Shown: positions 1 to 8,785, counted from the stretch's first letter. The stretch is 64,000 nt of DNA from Pseudomonas entomophila (GCF_018417595.1 NZ_CP070982.1:5197001-5261000); one strand, 5' to 3'. Numbers and translations are program-made. Notes: generated by a model not told the origin, from the sequence alone.

Positions 1-980
1 TCGCCAGCCTGCTGGTCGGGCGCTTCATCGGCCCGCTACGCCCGATGCTACCAATGGTGGCCGGCATGTTCGACATGCCGCTGCCGCGCTTCATCGCCGT
101 CAGCCTGGTGGCAGGGGCTGGCTGGTCGGTCGCCTACCTGCTGCCGGGCTGGGCCACCGGCGCGGCGATGCGGCTGCCTTTGCCGGAGGGCTTCTGGCTG
201 GAGGCCGGCATCGTCTTCAGCACGCTCGCGGTGCTGATCGGCCTGAGCCTGAACAGCAGCCTGCGCGACCAACGCTACGGTACACGGCTGATCGCCGCGC
301 TGAGCAGCCTGGCGGTGGCGGCGCTGTTCATCGGCTGGCCCTACCTCAACGAATTCGACCAGGGCTTGATGACCCTGGTGCAGGAGCATCGCAGCCAGGC
401 CATCGATGGCGCCGTGGTGATGATTACCCGGCTGGGCGACTTCCGCACCCAGTTCTTCCTCGGCGGCCTGTTGACCGGCCTGCTGTTGCTGGCCCGGCAA
501 TGGCGCCATGCGCTGTTCGCCGGGGCGACACTAATCGGTACCGCGCTGGCCAATGGCTCGCTGAAATGGCTGTTTGCCCGCGCACGCCCGGAAGTGCTGG
601 CCGATCCGTTGACCAGCTACAGCATGCCCAGTGGACACAGTTCGGCGTCGTTCGCGTTCTTTCTGGTGCTGGCAGTACTGGCCGGGCGTGGTCAGCCACC
701 GCGCATGCGCCTGACCTGGGTGTTGCTGGGCTGCCTGCCGGCGCTGGCCATCGCCCTGTCGCGGGTGTACCTGGGGGCGCACTGGCCGACGGATATCCTG
801 GCCGGGGCATTGCTGGCGTGCTGCGTATGCGCGGTGAGCCTGACACTGGTGCAACATCGCCAGCCGCTCACGGCGTTGTCGCAACGGGTATGGTGGCTGG
901 TGCTGCCGGCCTGTGTCGCGCTGTTGTCGTTCTTCATGCTGCATGCGCTGCCCAAGGCGTTGTTGCGCTACCAGTACTGA
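1..980 (+). CDS. DedA / PAP2-phosphatase membrane protein (5' end outside window)
   Basis: The frame is already open at base 3, so the true start lies upstream. The visible N-terminal part reads ASLLVGRFIGPLRPMLPMVAG, ending in the conserved G-R-F-x-G-P-x-R segment of DedA (SNARE-associated) membrane proteins. After several hydrophobic helices a PAP2 (type 2 phosphatidic acid phosphatase) domain follows, with all three signature parts: KWLFARARP (K-x6-RP), MPSGHSS (PSGH) and SRVYLGAHWPTD (SR-x5-H-x3-D). DedA-PAP2 fusions are known in Pseudomonas and are thought to act on lipid pyrophosphates or phosphatidates at the inner membrane; the exact substrate cannot be told from sequence. The internal ATG at base 45 is not a credible start because it cuts the DedA motif. 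Confidence 0.85.
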   Translation, partial: ASLLVGRFIGPLRPMLPMVAGMFDMPLPRFIAVSLVAGAGWSVAYLLPGWATGAAMRLPLPEGFWLEAGIVFSTLAVLIGLSLNSSLRDQRYGTRLIAALSSLAVAALFIGWPYLNEFDQGLMTLVQEHRSQAIDGAVVMITRLGDFRTQFFLGGLLTGLLLLARQWRHALFAGATLIGTALANGSLKWLFARARPEVLADPLTSYSMPSGHSSASFAFFLVLAVLAGRGQPPRMRLTWVLLGCLPALAIALSRVYLGAHWPTDILAGALLACCVCAVSLTLVQHRQPLTALSQRVWWLVLPACVALLSFFMLHALPKALLRYQY

Positions 981-1002
981 GGTTGGCTGCACCGGCCCTT
1001 TC

Positions 1003-1062
1003 GCGGGTAAACCCGCTCCCACAGAAGCAGCGCCGTACCTGTGGGAGCGGGTTTACCCGCGC
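1003..1062. repeat. REP palindrome pair
   Basis: Two 22-base arms (1003-1024 and 1041-1062) are perfect inverted copies containing GTGGGAGCGGG. This is the common Pseudomonas REP layout between convergent genes and may also help end transcription. Confidence 0.85.
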
Positions 1063-1081
1063 AGAAGCCGACGCGGGTTGA

Positions 1082-1672
1082 TCAGGCGAACAGTTCGCCC
1101 TGAATCCGTTCGAGCAGCGCCTGGATCGCCTCCAGCCGCCGCTGCGGAGAATCGATCGCCAGCAGGTCCAGCTTGTCCTCCTCCACGAACGGCAACAGGT
1201 ACGCCAGCTGGTTGCCCAGCGACTGGCGCCCATCGACATCCCGGGGCATGTCCAGCGCCTCCACCATCGGGTGCTCGCCCAGCGCCAGCAGCAACGCCAG
1301 CAGGTCATCGTCCTGCTCCACCAACGGGCTGTCCGCCTGGTCAGGCAACCACTGCACCTCGGCGAGCATGAGCTGGTCCTTCTGCACCTCGGTCTGCTCG
1401 ACAGTGAACCGCCGGACACCTTCGACGCGGATACCCAGCAAACCATTGTCCTGCTGCACGAAGTCGCGGATCAGCGCCTCGCAACCAATCGAGGCCACCG
1501 CTGGCGGGGCCTTGCCCACCTGCTCGCCTTCGAGGATGCACACCACGCCAAAGCCCGTGCCCTGCTTCATGCAACGGCCGATCATGTCCAGGTAGCGTGC
1601 CTCGAAGATCTGCAGGTCGAGCAGGCAACCGGGGAACAACACGGTATTGAGGGGAAAAAGCGGTAGCGTCAT
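1082..1672 (-). CDS. Lon substrate-binding (LON) domain protein
   Basis: A 196-residue protein consisting only of the LON N-terminal domain: MTLPLFPLNTVLFPGCLLDL at the start, then the IFEARYLDM motif. It has no AAA+ ATPase or Ser-Lys protease region, so it is not Lon protease itself. Stand-alone LON-domain proteins are widespread in proteobacteria; their role is poorly defined and is presumed to be peptide or protein binding. The start follows lrgB by 10 bases on the same strand, so it may be read as the third gene of the lrgA-lrgB transcript. Confidence 0.85.
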   Translation of the reverse strand: MTLPLFPLNTVLFPGCLLDLQIFEARYLDMIGRCMKQGTGFGVVCILEGEQVGKAPPAVASIGCEALIRDFVQQDNGLLGIRVEGVRRFTVEQTEVQKDQLMLAEVQWLPDQADSPLVEQDDDLLALLLALGEHPMVEALDMPRDVDGRQSLGNQLAYLLPFVEEDKLDLLAIDSPQRRLEAIQALLERIQGELFA

Positions 1673-1681
1673 GTGTTTTCC

Positions 1682-2398
1682 TCAAGCCACCAGGCTGACC
1701 GCCAGCGGCAGGAAGACTGCCGTGGCCACGCCCATCAGGCTCATCGCCAGCGCGGCGAAGGCGCCGCATTCATCACTTTCCTGCAAGGCCACCGAGGTGC
1801 CGACCGCATGGGCGGTCACCCCCAGCGCCATGCCCCGCGCCTCGGGGCTGAGCACACCACAGCGCGTCAGCAGCGCCGGGCCGAAGATCGCCCCGATCAC
1901 CCCGGTGATCAGCACGAACACCGCCGCCAGGGCCGCCACGCCACCAATCTGCTCGGCCACCAGCATGGCGATGGGCGACGTCACCGACTTCGGCGCCATG
2001 GTCATCAGGATCATGTGCTCGGCGCCGAACCACCACCCCAGCGCCAGGCACGCCACGGTGGCGAACAGCCCTCCGACTACCAGCGTAGTAAATGTCGGCC
2101 AGAACAGTTGGCGGATGCGCCGCAGGTTGAGGTACAGCGGCACCGCCAGGGCCACGGTGGCCGGGCCGAGAAGAATGTTCATGATTTCGGTGCTCTTGCG
2201 GTATTCGCTGTAGTCGATACCGCACAGCAACAGTACGCCGATCACCACCAGCATCGACACCAGCACCGGCTGCAGGAAGATCCAGCGGGTCTTTTCGTAG
2301 GCCGCCAGCACCATCTGGTAGGCGGCCAGCGTGATGCCGATGCCGAACAGCGGGTGGTGGATGACCGCATCGAGCGCGCCGTGCCAGTCGAGGGTCAT
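1682..2398 (-). CDS. lrgB: LrgB-family membrane protein
   Basis: A 238-residue polytopic membrane protein. Diagnostic stretches are MAPKSVTSPIAM and GVTAHAVGTSVALQ, both highly conserved in LrgB/CidB/YohK proteins. The start at 2398 is chosen because its ATG overlaps the lrgA stop as ATGA. The family works with LrgA/CidA holin-like proteins and is linked to murein hydrolase control, cell lysis and, in several bacteria, transport of small carboxylates such as pyruvate or 3-hydroxypropionate derivatives. The open frame continues further upstream, but that extension runs through lrgA and is not coding. Confidence 0.88.
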   Translation of the reverse strand: MTLDWHGALDAVIHHPLFGIGITLAAYQMVLAAYEKTRWIFLQPVLVSMLVVIGVLLLCGIDYSEYRKSTEIMNILLGPATVALAVPLYLNLRRIRQLFWPTFTTLVVGGLFATVACLALGWWFGAEHMILMTMAPKSVTSPIAMLVAEQIGGVAALAAVFVLITGVIGAIFGPALLTRCGVLSPEARGMALGVTAHAVGTSVALQESDECGAFAALAMSLMGVATAVFLPLAVSLVA

Positions 2399-2757
2399 GG
2401 CTGCTCCTCGCGCTGGCCCTGGCGATGGATGAGTCGCTGCATCAGCACGCCGACGAACACCAGGGTCAGCAGACAGGAGATCAGCAGCGCGCCGACGATG
2501 GCCCAGAAGTCCGCGGCGATATCCCTGGCGTAGACCATCACCCCCACCGCCGGCGGCACCAGCAGCAACGGCAGGTAGCGCAACAGGCTGCTGGCGGCGT
2601 CGTTGAGCGGCTTGCCCACCTCGCCACGGATCATCAGGAAGGCCAGCAGCAACAGCAGGCCGATGATCGGCCCGGGCAGGATCGCCAGGAACAGGTGATT
2701 GATCGCCGTCCCCAGCAACTGGAACAGCACCAGCCAGGTCAAACCACGCAACAGCAT
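2395..2757 (-). CDS. lrgA: CidA/LrgA holin-like membrane protein
   Basis: A 120-residue protein with four predicted hydrophobic segments, including LFQLLGTAINHLF and LPGPIIGLLLLLAFL; the P-G-x-x-x-G-L-L pattern is typical of the LrgA/CidA family. A strong Shine-Dalgarno (GGAGG) lies a few bases before the ATG at 2757. It is the first gene of the lrgA-lrgB pair and is translationally coupled to lrgB through a 4-base overlap. Family role: small membrane pore or regulator of murein hydrolase export, acting with LrgB in the inner membrane. Confidence 0.85.
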   Translation of the reverse strand: MLLRGLTWLVLFQLLGTAINHLFLAILPGPIIGLLLLLAFLMIRGEVGKPLNDAASSLLRYLPLLLVPPAVGVMVYARDIAADFWAIVGALLISCLLTLVFVGVLMQRLIHRQGQREEQP

Positions 2758-2783
2758 AAGGACCTCCCGAGAGCATGGCGGCC

Positions 2784-2810
2784 ATTATAAGCACGCTAAG
2801 CAAGTGTCTA
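2784..2810 (-). promoter_or_regulatory. Probable sigma-70 promoter of lrgAB
   Basis: On the minus strand a perfect -10 TATAAT (2784-2789) is preceded after 15 bases by TAGACA (2805-2810). It lies 27 bases upstream of the lrgA start. The spacer is shorter than the ideal 17. Confidence 0.4.
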
Positions 2811-2906
2811 TAAGGCGATATTCGGCGAAAAGCGGGCAACTTGACTGAAACCGTTCGTCGTGCTGATCTTGCACATTCGTACCAAATGACAATCTGGAGA
2901 GTCGCG

Positions 2907-3362
2907 ATGCCCTATGTACCCGTTACAGAGCTTTCGCAGTACGTTGGAAAGGAACTGGGACGTTCCGCCTGGCTGAAGATCGATCAGCAACGCATCAACC
3001 TGTTCGCCGAGGCCACCGGCGATTTCCAGTTCATCCATGTGGACCCGGCAAAAGCGGCCAAGACCCCCTTCGGCACCACCATCGCCCATGGTTTCCTCAC
3101 CCTGTCGCTGATCCCCAAGCTGATGGAAGATATCCTGGTGCTGCCCGAAGGGCTGAAGATGGTGGTCAACTACGGGCTCGACAGCGTGCGCTTCATCCAG
3201 CCGGTGAAGGTCGACAGCAATGTGCGGCTGAAGGTCGAACTGGTCGACGCCACCGAGAAGAAACCGGGGCAGTGGCTGCTCAAGGCAACCGCCACCCTCG
3301 AGATCGAGGGTGAGGAGAAACCGGCCTATATCGCCGAACCGCTGTCGCTCTGCTTCGTCTGA
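2907..3362 (+). CDS. MaoC-type hot-dog dehydratase
   Basis: A 151-residue single-domain protein. The segment FAEATGDFQFIHVDPAKA followed by PFGTTIAHGFLTLSLIP is the MaoC-like (R)-specific enoyl-CoA hydratase signature, with the catalytic Asp of the D-x-(x)-x-x-H dyad (GDFQFIH). The likely reaction is hydration of trans-2-enoyl-CoA or a related thioester; in Pseudomonas such enzymes can feed PHA precursors, but the substrate is not fixed by the sequence. The start at 2907 is preferred over an upstream in-frame ATG at 2841 because it has GGAG seven bases upstream and matches the usual family N-terminus. It is divergent from lrgAB. Confidence 0.88.
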   Translation: MPYVPVTELSQYVGKELGRSAWLKIDQQRINLFAEATGDFQFIHVDPAKAAKTPFGTTIAHGFLTLSLIPKLMEDILVLPEGLKMVVNYGLDSVRFIQPVKVDSNVRLKVELVDATEKKPGQWLLKATATLEIEGEEKPAYIAEPLSLCFV

Positions 3363-3387
3363 AGCAGCACGATCCGGCACGAAATCC

Positions 3388-3413
3388 GTGGGAGCGGCTG
3401 AACCCGCTTCCAC
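3388..3413. repeat. Single imperfect REP hairpin
   Basis: GTGGGAGCGG and CCGCTTCCAC arms form one imperfect hairpin just after the MaoC gene; it may mark that gene's 3' end. Confidence 0.5.
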
Positions 3414-3482
3414 AAGCGCCGCTCATTCACGCTCCCCGGCATTCTGCGGCATACTCGGCGCATCGTTCGTCCGGACTCCACC

Positions 3483-5216
3483 ATGCGCCCACTGCTTCCC
3501 CTCACCCTGATCCTGTTGCTCACCGCTTGCGGCGAAGGCGAACCGCTGTCGCCACCGGACGCACGCCTGCCCGATGGCGGTCGCTACCGTGGCCAGGTGG
3601 TCAATGGCCTGCTGCAGGGCGAAGGGCGCATCGACTACCCCAACGGCAGCTGGTACGCCGGCACCTTCAAGGATGGCCAGTGGCACGGCCAGGGCGAATG
3701 GCACGGCAGCAACGGCGAGGTGTACCGCGGCCAGTTCAGCGAAGGCCTGTTCCAGGGCCTGGGTGACCTCACCACCCCCGGCAGCCACTATGCCGGCACC
3801 TTCAAGCATGGCCGACGCGATGGCGAGGGCGCGCTCAAGCAACACGACCAGACCTACCGTGGCCAATTCAAGGATGACCAGTACGAAGGTGCCGGCCAGC
3901 TCGAACTGGCCGACGGCAGCCGCTACCAGGGCCTGTTCGCCAAGGGCAAGCCCAATGGCGCGGGCGTTCGCAGCGACGCCAGCGGCAACCAGTTCAGCGG
4001 CCACTTCATCGACGGTCAGCTCCAGGGCGCCGGCACCTACGACAGCACCGACGGCGAGCAATACATCGGTGAATTCAAGGATAACCGCCTGGAAGGTCGC
4101 GGCCGCTACGAGAACGCCGATGGCGACGTGTGGATCGGCGACTTCAAGGACGGCGTGCTGGTCGGCGAAGGTGAGCTGCTGGGCAGCGATGGCAGCCGCT
4201 ACAAGGGCGGCTTCCGCGACTGGCGCTTCAATGGCATGGGCACCCTGCAACTGGCCGATGGCAGCCAGTATGCCGGCGGCTTCGCCGACGACGCCTACCA
4301 GGGGCACGGCCAGCTGACCCGCGCCGACGGCAAGGCCGAGGGCGGCACCTGGGTCAATGGTGTGCGTGTGCGCGACGAGAAGGGCAAGCTGCTCCCCGAC
4401 CCCCTCGATCTTGCCCTGCTCAACCAGGGCAAGCTGCTGGACGACGCGCTGGCCAAGGTTCCACGCTCGGCCGCGCCGCTGCAGCTGTACAGCCTGGTGG
4501 TGGCCGGGGACGGCCAGCAGAGCGTGTTCCTGCGCGAGGCCGACTACGTCAGCAACATGCTCAAGGTGCGCTTCGGCGCCCAGGGCCAGGTCACCCTGGT
4601 CAACCACCGCGACCACCTGGCCGACCGCCCCATGGCCACCCGCGAGAACCTCACCCGCGCCGCCCGTACCCTGGCCGAACGCAGCGGCCCGCAAGACCTG
4701 GTGTTCATCTACCTGACCAGCCACGGCAGCCACGATCACCAGTTGGTGCTGGACCAACCGCGCCTGCAACTGGCCGACCTGAGCGCCGACGAACTGGCAA
4801 GCGCCCTCGCGCCGCTCAAGGAGCGCGACAAGGTGATTGTCATCTCGGCCTGCTATTCCGGGGGCTACATCGCCCCGCTCAAGGACGACCGGACCCTGAT
4901 CATGACCGCCGCGCGCCCCGACCGGGTCTCCTTCGGCTGTTCGGAGGAGGCTGACTTCACCTACTTCGGCGATGCCCTGTTCGCCCAGGCGCTGAACCAG
5001 ACCGACGACCTGAAACAGGCGTTTGAACTGGCGCGCAAGACCGTTGCCGAAAGAGAACGACGGGACGGTTTCGAGGCCTCCGAGCCGCAGCTGTGGGCCC
5101 CGCCAGCGGTGATCGCGCACTGGCAGCGCCTGCGCCGGCAACAGGCCGAGCAAGCCCTGGGCACTGATGCCCGCCCCGCGGCGGGTGACCGCGCAAAAAC
5201 ACCGGGCACCCACTAA
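3483..5216 (+). CDS. MORN-repeat lipoprotein with C13 (caspase-like) peptidase domain
   Basis: 577 residues. The N-terminus MRPLLPLTLILLLTAC ends in a lipobox (L-T-A-C), so the mature protein should be lipid-anchored, probably in the outer membrane. Residues about 33-290 hold roughly eleven MORN repeats (pattern Y-x-G-x-F-x-x-G-x-x-x-G-x-G). After a linker, residues about 335-540 form a clan CD peptidase C13-like domain: IYLTSHGSH with the candidate catalytic His at 414, and VIVISACYSGGYI with the candidate nucleophile Cys at 457. MORN repeats usually bind membranes or partner proteins. Substrate and role are unknown. A similar P. putida protein is annotated as a C13-family peptidase. The gene stands alone; the Rossmann protein gene follows after 27 bases. 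Confidence 0.85.
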   Translation: MRPLLPLTLILLLTACGEGEPLSPPDARLPDGGRYRGQVVNGLLQGEGRIDYPNGSWYAGTFKDGQWHGQGEWHGSNGEVYRGQFSEGLFQGLGDLTTPGSHYAGTFKHGRRDGEGALKQHDQTYRGQFKDDQYEGAGQLELADGSRYQGLFAKGKPNGAGVRSDASGNQFSGHFIDGQLQGAGTYDSTDGEQYIGEFKDNRLEGRGRYENADGDVWIGDFKDGVLVGEGELLGSDGSRYKGGFRDWRFNGMGTLQLADGSQYAGGFADDAYQGHGQLTRADGKAEGGTWVNGVRVRDEKGKLLPDPLDLALLNQGKLLDDALAKVPRSAAPLQLYSLVVAGDGQQSVFLREADYVSNMLKVRFGAQGQVTLVNHRDHLADRPMATRENLTRAARTLAERSGPQDLVFIYLTSHGSHDHQLVLDQPRLQLADLSADELASALAPLKERDKVIVISACYSGGYIAPLKDDRTLIMTAARPDRVSFGCSEEADFTYFGDALFAQALNQTDDLKQAFELARKTVAERERRDGFEASEPQLWAPPAVIAHWQRLRRQQAEQALGTDARPAAGDRAKTPGTH

Positions 5217-5243
5217 GCTTTGAAGTAACAAGGGAGAGACATC

Positions 5244-5888
5244 ATGTACTTGACGCCTCAGCATGTCCTGCTTGCCGGTGCCACGGGTCTGACGGGTGAA
5301 CACCTGCTCGACCGCCTGCTCAACGAACCCACCATCAGCCGTGTGCTGGCGCCTACTCGCCGGCCACTGGCCGAGCACCCGCACCTGGAAAACCCAGTGG
5401 GTGACCCGGCCGTGTTTCTCCCGCAACTGGCTGGCCGCGTCGATATCGCCTTCTGCTGCCTGGGCACCACGCTCAAGCAGGCCGGCTCCGAATCCGCCTT
5501 CCGCGCCGTCGACCTGGACATGGTCGTGGCCTTCAGCAAACGCGCCCGGGAGATGGGCGCGCGCCACCTGCTGGTGATCAGCGCCCTGGGCGCCGACCCG
5601 AAATCCACGATCTTCTACAACCGGGTCAAGGGTGAGATGGAGGAGGCACTCAAGCAACAGGATTGGCCGCAGCTGACCATCGTGCGACCGTCGCTGCTGC
5701 TGGGTGAGCGCACCCAACCGCGGCTGGGTGAACGCCTGGCCGCGCCGCTGATGCGCCTGGTGCCAGGCAAGTACCGGGGCATCGAGGTTTGCGCCCTGGC
5801 CCGGGCGTTGTGGCGCCTGGCGCTGGAGGAAGAGGACGGCATACGCGTCGTCGAGTCCGACGAGTTGCGCAAGCTGGGCAAACGCTGA
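5244..5888 (+). CDS. NAD(P)-binding Rossmann-fold oxidoreductase (atypical SDR)
   Basis: 214 residues. It begins with the dinucleotide-binding motif [18 protein letters not shown] (G-A-T-G-x-x-G), continues with [20 protein letters not shown] and a later [12 protein letters not shown] segment where the Y-x-x-x-K pair fits the SDR active site. This resembles the HTATIP2/TIP30-like and YwnB-like atypical SDR group. The substrate is unknown. GGGAGAG precedes the ATG. It may be co-transcribed with the MORN-caspase gene 27 bases upstream. Confidence 0.8.
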   Translation: MYLTPQHVLLAGATGLTGEHLLDRLLNEPTISRVLAPTRRPLAEHPHLENPVGDPAVFLPQLAGRVDIAFCCLGTTLKQAGSESAFRAVDLDMVVAFSKRAREMGARHLLVISALGADPKSTIFYNRVKGEMEEALKQQDWPQLTIVRPSLLLGERTQPRLGERLAAPLMRLVPGKYRGIEVCALARALWRLALEEEDGIRVVESDELRKLGKR

Positions 5889-5910
5889 TCATCTGACCTG
5901 ACGCGACCTC

Positions 5911-5996
5911 TGTAGGAGCGGCTTCAGCCGCGATGCGGGCAACCCGGTGACTGGCATCCGCTTCGCGAATGATCGCGGCTGAAGCCGCTCCTACAG
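5911..5996. repeat. REP pair, 25-base perfect inverted arms
   Basis: CTGTAGGAGCGGCTTCAGCC begins the left arm (5911-5935), and the right arm (5972-5996) is its exact reverse complement. It sits between the convergent Rossmann and pbpC genes. Confidence 0.85.
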
Positions 5997-6010
5997 AGCA
6001 TCGACCTGCT

Positions 6011-8359
6011 TCACTCGCTGACCTGAAACTCCACCCGCGCTGTTTCACCACTTTCATCCAACGCACTCAATTCGGTACGCCCGACCTGCTCGAAACGCAC
6101 CAGCAGGCTGTCCTGCCCACGGGTCTCACCCAGCGGCTGACCATTGAGGAACCACCAGCGCTGCCCTCCACCGCCCAACGCCGAGACTCGCAATTGCAGC
6201 GCCTCATCGCTGGTGGCCGGCCTGCGCAAGTTGTCACCCGGGCGCACGCCGACGATCGACAGGGGCGGCGCACTGGCTCCCACTTGCGGCGGGCAGGCCG
6301 GATCCACGGTCGGCAGCCGGGCCAACCGCCGCTCCGCCCGGGGCAGCCAGGGCTCCAGGGGCGCCGGCCACAACGCGATGTCGCGGGCCTTGGCGCCTGG
6401 ACAACCGCTGTCCACCCGCAATCCCTGCTCATTGACCCAGACGGACTCACGCAACCCAAGCCCCAACGGCTGGTCCGCCGCCTGCAAAGTCGGCGGCGTG
6501 GTGCCGTCGAGGGTCCAGGCAAAGCGCTGGCGGCGACAGTTGGGGTCCTGGCGGTTCATCGGCTGGCCCAACGGCCAGCAGATCGCCGCAACCCCCACCG
6601 AATCCGGCACAGCTTCCACTGGCACGTTGATACCACGCTGGGCATCGCGGTTGCTCAGCAGGTCGTGCACCTGAAGCATCAACGGCGCCGCCGAGGCCAG
6701 GCCGAACTGCCCCGGTACCGGGGTGCCATCGGGACGACCGATCCACACACCGATCAAGTAGCGTGGGCCGACGCCAACCGACCATGCATCGCGAAAGCCA
6801 TAGCTGGTTCCGGTCTTCCAGGCCAACTGTGGGCGCTGCACCAGTTCGGCGTGGGGGTCGCGGTCCGGACGGGCCTGGCCGCTGAGAATACGCCGGGTGA
6901 TCCAGGCCGAGCCCGGCGACAACAGCCGACGCTCCAGCAACGGGTCCTGAGGTTGCAGGCGAATGTGCGCGCTGCGCCCTTCGCGGGCGAACGCCGCATA
7001 GCCGCCGACCAGGTCCTCCAGCCGGCTGCCCGCGCCTCCCAGGATCAGCGACAAGTTCGGCTCAGCCAACGGCGGCAGAATCAACGGCACGCCGCCCATG
7101 CGCATCTGCGCGGCGAAACGTTTCGGGCCATAGGCCTCGAGCAACTGCACCGCCGGCAGGTTGAGCGACAGCGCCAACGCGGAGCTGGCCGACACCGGGC
7201 CACTGAAACCCATGGAGAAATTGCCCGGGCGATAGTCACCGTAACGCCGCGGTACATCCTGCAGCAGCGACTCGGAATGGATCAGGCCCTCGTCCATGGC
7301 CATGGCATAGAGGAAGGGTTTGAGCGTCGAGCCGGGCGAACGCAGCGCGTGGATCATGTCGACATGACCGAAACGACGCTCATCGGCCAGGTCGATCGAC
7401 CCCAGATAGGCGCGCGCCGCCATGTTTTGCGTCTCCACCACCAGCAGCGCGGCCGAGGTGCGCTCAGGCAGTCGTGCGCGCCAGCCCAGCAGCAGGTCTT
7501 CCAGACGCCGCTGCAGGGCGGCGTCGATCGTGGTACGGATCAGTGGCGGGCTGTCGGGGCTGTTCAGGCGCCGGGCCAGCAGCGGCGCCAGCGCCGGCTC
7601 CTGGCGAGGGGCGAGCAGCAACGGCTCCTCGCGCGCTTCGTCGATGCGCTGGGCCGGCCACACCTGGTACTCGGCCAGGCGCTGCAGGACCTTGTCACGG
7701 GCGCGCTGGGCACGCTCGGGGTGACGGTCGGGGCGCAAGCGGCTGGGAGCCTGGGGCAATACGGCGAGCAACGCCGCCTCGGCGGGCGTCAGGTGTTTCG
7801 GTGACTTGCCCAGGTAGGCCCAACTGGCCGCCGCCACCCCTTGCAGAGTGCCGCCGAAGGGCGCGCGGTTCAGGTAGAGCTGCAGGATCTGCTGTTTCGA
7901 CAGGTGCCATTCCAGCTGTGCCGTGCGCCACAACTGGCGCAGCTTGCCCGCCAGGGTGCGGTCGTGCGGGTCGAGCAGACGCGCCACCTGCATCGACAGG
8001 GTGCTGCCCCCCGATACCACCCGCCCACCCCGCAGGTTGAGCCAGGCCGCCCGGGCCAGGGCCATGGGGTTGACCCCGGGGTGCTGATAGAACCAGCGGT
8101 CCTCGTAGGCCAGCAACGCCTCGAGGTACAGCGGCGACACCTCGTCCGGGCTGACCGGGTAACGCCATACGCCATCGCCGTCGGCGAAGCGCCACAACGG
8201 CGTGCCGTCCTCGGCCAGCACCACCCGCGCCAGGTCATCGCCCGGCATCGGCAATGGCCAGATTCGATCGGCCAGCCATAGCAAGGCAAAGGTCGACAGG
8301 ATCGTCACGCAGACACGACGCAGCCCCCTGGCAAGGCGCGGGCGCGCTAAGCTTGGCAT
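6011..8359 (-). CDS. pbpC: Penicillin-binding protein 1C
   Basis: 782 residues with a single N-terminal membrane anchor (LRRVCVTILSTFALLWLADR). The glycosyltransferase-51 domain shows ALLAYEDRWFYQHPGVNP and GGSTLSMQVARLL. The transpeptidase domain shows the S-x-x-K serine in SPGSTLKPF, S-L-N, and WKTGTSYG (KTG). The C-terminal 100 or so residues match the biPBP_C domain that marks PBP1C. It acts in the periplasm in peptidoglycan polymerisation. The start at 8359 (MPSLARP) is chosen because the upstream in-frame ATG at 8389 adds a non-conserved arginine-rich stretch. PbpC is usually paired with yfhM, and here both are on the minus strand, but a small gene on the other strand lies between them. 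Confidence 0.92.
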   Translation of the reverse strand: MPSLARPRLARGLRRVCVTILSTFALLWLADRIWPLPMPGDDLARVVLAEDGTPLWRFADGDGVWRYPVSPDEVSPLYLEALLAYEDRWFYQHPGVNPMALARAAWLNLRGGRVVSGGSTLSMQVARLLDPHDRTLAGKLRQLWRTAQLEWHLSKQQILQLYLNRAPFGGTLQGVAAASWAYLGKSPKHLTPAEAALLAVLPQAPSRLRPDRHPERAQRARDKVLQRLAEYQVWPAQRIDEAREEPLLLAPRQEPALAPLLARRLNSPDSPPLIRTTIDAALQRRLEDLLLGWRARLPERTSAALLVVETQNMAARAYLGSIDLADERRFGHVDMIHALRSPGSTLKPFLYAMAMDEGLIHSESLLQDVPRRYGDYRPGNFSMGFSGPVSASSALALSLNLPAVQLLEAYGPKRFAAQMRMGGVPLILPPLAEPNLSLILGGAGSRLEDLVGGYAAFAREGRSAHIRLQPQDPLLERRLLSPGSAWITRRILSGQARPDRDPHAELVQRPQLAWKTGTSYGFRDAWSVGVGPRYLIGVWIGRPDGTPVPGQFGLASAAPLMLQVHDLLSNRDAQRGINVPVEAVPDSVGVAAICWPLGQPMNRQDPNCRRQRFAWTLDGTTPPTLQAADQPLGLGLRESVWVNEQGLRVDSGCPGAKARDIALWPAPLEPWLPRAERRLARLPTVDPACPPQVGASAPPLSIVGVRPGDNLRRPATSDEALQLRVSALGGGGQRWWFLNGQPLGETRGQDSLLVRFEQVGRTELSALDESGETARVEFQVSE

Positions 8360-8427
8360 CGGGAACCGACCGGGCCGGAGGACGGCCAAAGGCGGGGAAC
8401 CGCCGATTCGTTCATCAGGAAGCGACT

Positions 8428-8721
8428 ATGCATGTAGAAGGTTTTTTCGAGTGGCTGGGCCAGGTACTGGGTTCGGTGATCCGTTTCATCGTCGACGGCC
8501 TGGGCGGGTTGTTCAACCTGCTGGCCAACGCCGGCGGCAATTTCATCGACGGCCTGGCACGCACGCTGGGGATGGACACCTCGCTGGTCAGCATCCTGGC
8601 ACTCATCGTTGGCCTGATGTTGCTGTACTCGGCAATCCGCGCGTTCCTGCGTGCGTCGATCATCCTCGGGATCATCTGGGCGTTGCTGGGGTTGTGGGTG
8701 TTGAGCTGGGTGGTGCATTGA
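8428..8721 (+). CDS. Small two-helix membrane protein, unknown function
   Basis: 97 residues beginning MHVEGFFEWLGQVLGSVIRF. AGGAAG lies six bases upstream of the ATG at 8428. The N-terminal half is amphipathic (FIVDGLGGLFNLLANAGGNF). The C-terminal half has two hydrophobic helices, LVSILALIVGLMLLYSAIRA and IILGIIWALLGLWVLSWVV. I do not assign a named family, though similar short proteins are seen in Pseudomonas genomes. It is encoded opposite to its neighbours, in the gap between pbpC and yfhM. The position suggests a role at the envelope, but that is inference only. Confidence 0.7.
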   Translation: MHVEGFFEWLGQVLGSVIRFIVDGLGGLFNLLANAGGNFIDGLARTLGMDTSLVSILALIVGLMLLYSAIRAFLRASIILGIIWALLGLWVLSWVVH

Positions 8722-8773
8722 CCTGTGGGAGCGGGTTCACCAGCGAAGACGGTGGTGAACCCGCTCCCACAGG
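8722..8773. repeat. REP palindrome
   Basis: 20-base arms CCTGTGGGAGCGGGTTCACC (8722-8741) and its reverse complement (8754-8773), between the convergent small membrane gene and yfhM. Confidence 0.8.
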
Positions 8774-8785
8774 AGCAGCGCAAGC

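Noticed and set aside
1003..1062. CRISPR-like repeat content
   Set aside because: The repeats are paired palindromes at gene ends, not regularly spaced direct repeats, and no cas gene is present.
3423..5717. Very long open frame on the minus strand opposite the MORN-caspase gene
   Set aside because: It is a GC-driven shadow: the plus strand shows a lipobox, MORN repeats and protease motifs, and the reverse frame has no ribosome site or recognisable domain.
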